Origin: Pseudomonadota bacterium
GTDB taxonomy: Bacteria > Pseudomonadota > Alphaproteobacteria > Reyranellales > Reyranellaceae
Direction: 5' to 3'
DNA length: 16,340 bases
NCBI GenBank assembly: GCA_023436825.1
Contig: JAEZHS010000152.1
Coordinates: 1 to 16,340 of the forward strand
The position numbers and the translations under genes were made by a program. The notes beneath the pieces were generated by a model. The model saw only the letters and a list, made by a program, of their open reading frames with translations, did no database searches and had not been told where the DNA came from. This document shows positions 13,237 to 16,340 of the stretch, piece after piece; position 1 is the first letter of the stretch, and each line of letters opens with the position of its first letter.

Positions 13237-14940
13237 TTACTGTTGCATCAGCATCGAGTCAGAAATCTTCTCCGCACTCATCAGCGTCGGGAAGTTGGTG
13301 TTGGCGCACGGCACCACGGGAAAGATCGAGGCGTCGACCACGCGCAAACCCTGCACGCCCTTGACCCGGCCCTGGGTGTCGACCACCGACATCGGATCGT
13401 CCAGCCGGCCCATGCGGCATGTACACGAGGCGTGCCACACGCCGATCGCGGCCTTGCGCACGAAGGCCTCCAGTGCCTCGTCGTCGTTCATCACCTGCTC
13501 GAAGGTGAATCCCTCGACCACGAACTTCTCCACGAGGTAACGCCGCAGCGCCGCCGGCCCGTCAAGGAACTGGGCGAAGATGCTGGTCAGGATCCTGTTC
13601 TTGGTGTTGACCACGCCTATGGCGCGCACCTTGTCGCTGTAGGCGGCGGGGAAGGGCGTGTCGCAGACCTTGCGAACGGCGTCGGTCATCTGCACCGCCG
13701 CCATCAGCTTGAAGCCGCTCATCAGGCGGTCGAGGTCGCGTTTGTCTGACAGCAGGTTGAATTCGACGATCGGCTCGCTGCGGTAGTCGCGCGAGGCGAG
13801 CTTGACCTGGCCGGTCTCCGAGTAGGTCTTGTTGATGAAGGTGAGCAGCGAGGCGATCTGCTCGCCCACCGCATGCCAGGCCGACTTGGAGATCACTGCG
13901 ACGAACATGTCGCCCATCGGCACGCCCGGCAGCTTCGACGAGTAGCGCAGGCCCATATGGATGTGCCGGCGCGTGTGCTCGTTCATGCGACCGCCGCGGC
14001 GGATGAAGGAGGAGAGCGCGATCGAGGGATGGTCCATGAGCCGCTGGCCAACGCCGGGAAGGGCCGCAACCACGGGTATGCCCATCTCGCTGAGATGCCC
14101 GACGGGGCCGATGCCGGCGCGCATCAGATGGGCAGGCGTATGGATCGCGCCCGACGACAGGATCACTTCCTTGGCCCGAAACTCCTGCTCCTTGCCGTCG
14201 ACCATGGCGGTGACGCCGACACAGGTCGTCCCTTCGAACAGCAGCGACTTCACCTGCGTGCTGGTCGAGATGGTCAGGTTGGAGCGCTTGCGCGTTTCGG
14301 CATCGAGATAGCCCATTGCCGCCGACACACGCCGTTCCTCGGCGTTGGAATGGGTGACGGGAAAGTAGCCCTCGACGAATTCGCCGTTCTGGTCGGGCAG
14401 GAACTTGAAGCCCTTTGCCTCGAAGCCCTTCGCTACCGCCTCGGCGTGGCCGGTCCAGTGCTTGCGCGGAATGCGGCGGACGGGAATGCGGCCGTCCTTG
14501 CCGTGCCAGGGCCCGTCGAAGTCGAGGTCGCGCTCGACCTTCTTGAAGAAGGGCAGGACCTGGTCCCAGCCCCAGCCCTCGGCGCCGCGGCTTGCCCACT
14601 CGTTGTAGTCGGTGGGCGCGCCGCGATTGGCCATCTGACCGTTGATCGACGAGCCGCCGCCCAGCACGCGCGCCTGCTCGTACTTGCGCAACGGCGGGCG
14701 GTTTTCCTGCGGATTGTTGTGCGACACGATCTGGGTATGGACCTTGAGCTCCGTCCAGTGGAAGCGCGGATCGAAGTAGGCCGTCCCGGAGTAGCTGTCG
14801 GCGATCTCCTTGGGCTCCTTGCCCGGCGGCGTGTCCTGGCCGGCCTCGCACAGCAGCACCTTGTTGGCGCTCCTGGCCGACAGCCGATGGGCCATGACCG
14901 AGCCGGCCGAGCCGCCGCCCACGATGATGTAGTCGTACAC
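13237..14940 (-). CDS. GMC-family FAD oxidoreductase (choline-dehydrogenase-like)
   Basis: A flavoenzyme of 567 residues that oxidises an alcohol to an aldehyde or ketone. The FAD-binding motif is GGGSAG (8-13), with Glu32 at the end of the second strand. RVLGGGSSINGQMANRG (91-107) is the first GMC signature and GAIHTPAHLMRAGIGP (264-279) the second. The active-site base is His503 in WHASCTCRMG, and CANTNFPTLMSAEK (545-558) supplies the second active-site position, here an Asn. There is no export signal, so it is cytoplasmic or loosely membrane-associated. The start is GTG at 14938-14940 with AGGAAA about eight bases upstream. It is the first gene of the minus-strand set, but the palindrome after it may partly separate its transcript from the four genes downstream. 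BetA, alcohol dehydrogenase AlkJ and PEG dehydrogenase share this layout, so the substrate remains open. Confidence 0.94.
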   Translation of the reverse strand: MYDYIIVGGGSAGSVMAHRLSARSANKVLLCEAGQDTPPGKEPKEIADSYSGTAYFDPRFHWTELKVHTQIVSHNNPQENRPPLRKYEQARVLGGGSSINGQMANRGAPTDYNEWASRGAEGWGWDQVLPFFKKVERDLDFDGPWHGKDGRIPVRRIPRKHWTGHAEAVAKGFEAKGFKFLPDQNGEFVEGYFPVTHSNAEERRVSAAMGYLDAETRKRSNLTISTSTQVKSLLFEGTTCVGVTAMVDGKEQEFRAKEVILSSGAIHTPAHLMRAGIGPVGHLSEMGIPVVAALPGVGQRLMDHPSIALSSFIRRGGRMNEHTRRHIHMGLRYSSKLPGVPMGDMFVAVISKSAWHAVGEQIASLLTFINKTYSETGQVKLASRDYRSEPIVEFNLLSDKRDLDRLMSGFKLMAAVQMTDAVRKVCDTPFPAAYSDKVRAIGVVNTKNRILTSIFAQFLDGPAALRRYLVEKFVVEGFTFEQVMNDDEALEAFVRKAAIGVWHASCTCRMGRLDDPMSVVDTQGRVKGVQGLRVVDASIFPVVPCANTNFPTLMSAEKISDSMLMQQ

Positions 14941-14981
14941 GGGTGCGTTTCCTCGAGGTTTGTTGGCCAGACGCTAACCCG

Positions 14982-15014
14982 TTGGGCAATGTGGCGAAAC
15001 CAAGATATTTCGCC
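14982..15014 (+). promoter_or_regulatory. Candidate promoter with overlapping inverted repeat GGCGAAA-N8-TTTCGCC
   Basis: In the 137-bp divergent gap, TTGGGC (14982-14987) and GATATT (15004-15009) stand 16 bp apart as possible -35 and -10 boxes for the rightward gene at 15078. A perfect 7-bp inverted repeat, GGCGAAA at 14993-14999 and TTTCGCC at 15008-15014, covers the spacer and the -10 box, where a repressor would block transcription. Both elements are predictions; the repeat itself is seen directly. Confidence 0.4.
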
Positions 15015-15032
15015 GCGCAACGCTTGAGGTGC

Positions 15033-15053
15033 TCCGACGTTCAGGTCCGACGT
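15033..15053 (+). repeat. Direct repeat TCCGACGT, 13-bp period, in the leader of the secreted-protein gene
   Basis: TCCGACGT occurs at 15033-15040 and 15046-15053, 25 bases before the start codon. It may be a tandem regulator site or part of the 5' untranslated RNA. The copies are short, so chance is possible. Confidence 0.3.
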
Positions 15054-15077
15054 GCACTGAAAGAGGAGACACTTTTC

Positions 15078-15608
15078 ATGAAGCGTACCCTGCTTGCCCT
15101 GGCCCTCGTGACCGCTGCCGGCGCCGCTGGCGCCCAGACTGTGACCACCCCGCCTGCCGGCGGCGCGACCGTGACCCCACCGTCCGTCGGCGGCGGCGCC
15201 GTGACCGCCCCGCCTGCGACCGCACCGACCGTGAACACGCCGGCCGTGCCGTCTCGGTCGGTAGGGGCCGGCGGTGCGACGGTGACCACGCCGCCCGTGA
15301 GTGGCGGCGCCGTCCAGGCTCCCTCGGGCGGCGCGGCTCGCGCTACCACGCCTTCGGTCAATCCGCCGAGCGTGAACACTCCGGGCGTGCCATCCCAGTC
15401 GGTGACGCCGCCCAGCCAAGCCAACCTGCCAGCGGCGCCCAACGCCCAGGGTTCGGCCAACGCGGTCAAGAAGATCGAGGCCGACGGCTACAAGAGCGTG
15501 CAAGGCATGACCCGCAATCGGGATGGTAGCTGGAGCGGGAAGGCGTTGCGCGGCGGCCAGATGGTTGACGTGCACGTCGATGCGCGCGGTAACGTCGTCA
15601 CCAGGTAG
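15078..15608 (+). CDS. Secreted protein with repetitive Pro/Thr/Val/Gly linker and C-terminal PepSY-like domain
   Basis: A 176-residue protein of unknown function. A clear Sec signal, MKRTLLALALVTAAGAAGAQ, should be cut after AGA at residue 19. Residues 20-125 are low-complexity with repeated TVTTPP, GGATVT, GGAVTAPP and VNTP.VPS.SV units; PTVNTPAVPSRSV (50-62) recurs as PSVNTPGVPSQSV (97-109). Residues 128-176 form a domain matching that of the protein at 2765-3193 at 21 of 49 aligned positions, including IEADGY (133-138), G.W, KA.RG and V.VD..G.V.T. This resembles PepSY-like periplasmic domains. The ATG at 15078 has GAGGAG at 15063-15068, nine bases upstream. It is transcribed alone, divergently from the GMC gene, and followed by a hairpin. 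It may be a periplasmic or cell-surface spacer-plus-sensor protein; no activity can be assigned. Confidence 0.85.
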   Translation: MKRTLLALALVTAAGAAGAQTVTTPPAGGATVTPPSVGGGAVTAPPATAPTVNTPAVPSRSVGAGGATVTTPPVSGGAVQAPSGGAARATTPSVNPPSVNTPGVPSQSVTPPSQANLPAAPNAQGSANAVKKIEADGYKSVQGMTRNRDGSWSGKALRGGQMVDVHVDARGNVVTR

Positions 15609-15635
15609 AAGGGTAGCCTCCTGTCAGCCCCTCGG

Positions 15636-15663
15636 GCCCGCCCTGTCAGTCGACGGGGCGGGC
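15636..15663 (+). terminator. GC-rich terminator-like hairpin after the secreted-protein gene
   Basis: GCCCGCCC (15636-15643) pairs with GGGCGGGC (15656-15663), and GTC/GAC inside the loop can extend the stem. It begins 28 bases after the stop codon. Only a poor T-tract follows (TTCCGTCGTTGTG), so termination is probable but not certain. A separate promoter for the next gene would have to lie in 15664-15734. Confidence 0.6.
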
Positions 15664-15734
15664 TTCCGTCGTTGTGCTTGCGGCCACGGCGCCGGCCTGC
15701 AATCGTTGGGCTCACGCACTGTGGGAGGTTTCGT

Positions 15735-16145
15735 ATGCCGGACGTCACAGCCGCAAATCCCGACATCGCCACACCCGAGCTCATGAAGGCGATCTCGGCC
15801 GCCTTCAACAGCCGCGACGTCGATCGCATCGTCTCGCACTTCACCGACGACGCCACCTTCTGGCTGGCGCGCGGGCCCGAGCCGGTCGGCCGCACCCTCA
15901 GGGGCAAGGAGGAGATCCGCAAGACACTGGCGGCGCGTTTCAAGGTGATCCCTGACATGCGCTGGGACCACAAGGAGTACATCTACGCCGGCAATCGCGC
16001 GATCTCCGTGTGGACCGTGAAGGGCAAGGGCGCTGACGGCGAGGACCTGAACTACCAGGGCTGCGACATCTACACCTTCCGCGGCGGCAAGATCGTCGCC
16101 AAGGACACCTACTGGAAGATCGTCGAGCACAAGGATCGCCTCTGA
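15735..16145 (+). CDS. NTF2/SnoaL-like small protein
   Basis: A 136-residue cone-shaped alpha+beta-barrel protein of the NTF2-like superfamily, which includes SnoaL-type cyclases, ketosteroid isomerases and many uncharacterised enzymes. The pattern is typical: a helix [18 protein letters not shown] (15-32), [13 protein letters not shown] (35-47), GKEEIRKTL (57-65), then paired strands with [18 protein letters not shown] (82-99) and [17 protein letters not shown] (111-127). There is no export signal. The ATG at 15735 is set by GGGAGG at 15723-15728, six bases upstream. Its TGA (16143-16145) shares a base with the ATG of the amidohydrolase gene, so the two are translationally coupled and probably act on related substrates. 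Specific activity is unknown. Confidence 0.88.
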   Translation: MPDVTAANPDIATPELMKAISAAFNSRDVDRIVSHFTDDATFWLARGPEPVGRTLRGKEEIRKTLAARFKVIPDMRWDHKEYIYAGNRAISVWTVKGKGADGEDLNYQGCDIYTFRGGKIVAKDTYWKIVEHKDRL

Positions 16146-16340
16146 TGACCCTCGATCTCCTCATCCGCGGCGGCACCGTCGTCGACGGCTCGGGCAAGCC
16201 GCGTTTCGGCGCCGATGTCGGCGTCAAGGACGGCCATATCGTCGAGGTTGGCCGCATCAAGTCGGCTGCCGGGCGCACGATCGACGCCGACGGCCTGATT
16301 GTGTCGCCGGGCTTCATCGACGGCCACACCCACATGGACG
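16145..16340 (+). CDS. N-acyl-D-amino-acid deacylase-type amidohydrolase, 3' end missing
   Basis: The N-terminal 65 residues of a metal-dependent amidohydrolase. They show the small beta-sandwich start [13 protein letters not shown] (5-17), DGHIVEVG (29-36), the strand before the barrel [15 protein letters not shown] (51-65), and the metal-binding pair His61 and His63 followed by Asp65, at the exact window edge. D-aminoacylases and related deacylases of about 480-570 residues begin this way; dihydropyrimidinase-like enzymes are the alternative. The ATG at 16145 overlaps the preceding stop by one base (TGATG). The gene continues beyond the window. Confidence 0.85.
   Translation, partial: MTLDLLIRGGTVVDGSGKPRFGADVGVKDGHIVEVGRIKSAAGRTIDADGLIVSPGFIDGHTHMD

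Noticed and set aside
13562..14989. Second long minus-strand frame within the GMC gene
   Set aside because: Out of phase with the clear GMC oxidoreductase; the translation is Arg-rich and motif-free.

Overview
The window looks like chromosomal DNA of a GC-rich soil or freshwater alphaproteobacterium. I judge the GC content to be about two thirds by eye. The supporting signs are the gene types (two periplasmic tripartite-tricarboxylate 'Bug' receptors, a GMC oxidoreductase, short-chain and D-2-hydroxyacid dehydrogenases, an N-acyl-D-amino-acid deacylase), frequent GTG starts and Tat-type leaders. Reyranella-like or Bradyrhizobium-like bacteria carry such mixtures, but nothing here fixes the genus. 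I see no tRNA, rRNA, CRISPR array, transposase, integrase or phage gene.

Layout, left to right. (1) 1-1134 (+): 3' part of a type-B carboxylesterase. (2) 1135-1620: a gene-poor, relatively AT-rich gap with a consensus-like promoter, a 24-bp dyad overlapping its -35 box, and a further inverted repeat. (3) 1621-2604 (-): a lone Bug-type receptor. (4) 2765-3472 (+): two small exported proteins, one with a C-terminal PepSY-like domain. (5) 3474-4769 (-): a TTC38-like TPR protein. (6) 4835-9201 (+): a close-packed four-gene operon of SDR dehydrogenase, Tat-exported dienelactone-hydrolase-family protein, ClC H+/Cl- antiporter and MHS-family symporter. (7) 9188-14940 (-): a five-gene, partly translationally coupled set of GMC oxidoreductase, soluble NHL propeller, MetE-like protein, D-2-hydroxyacid dehydrogenase and a second Bug receptor, with a long palindrome between the first two genes. 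(8) 15078-15608 (+): a secreted protein with a Pro/Thr/Val/Gly-rich linker and the same PepSY-like C-terminal domain as the gene at 2765. (9) 15735-16340 (+): an NTF2/SnoaL-like protein overlapping by one base the start of a D-aminoacylase-type amidohydrolase that runs off the window.

Taken together this is a catabolic and nutrient-scavenging region. The most intriguing part is the minus-strand set at 9188-14940. A receptor would capture a carboxylated or otherwise anionic solute. A flavin alcohol oxidase or dehydrogenase and a D-2-hydroxyacid dehydrogenase would handle hydroxyl/carbonyl chemistry. Between them a MetE-fold protein with most of the zinc-site signature, but apparently not the usual glutamate ligand, is coupled to an NHL propeller. 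I do not recognise this combination as a named pathway. A methyl- or thiol-transfer step in breakdown of an unknown substrate is a reasonable but unproven reading. The two PepSY-like paralogues and the dyad-controlled promoter with no obvious gene are the other features worth following up.
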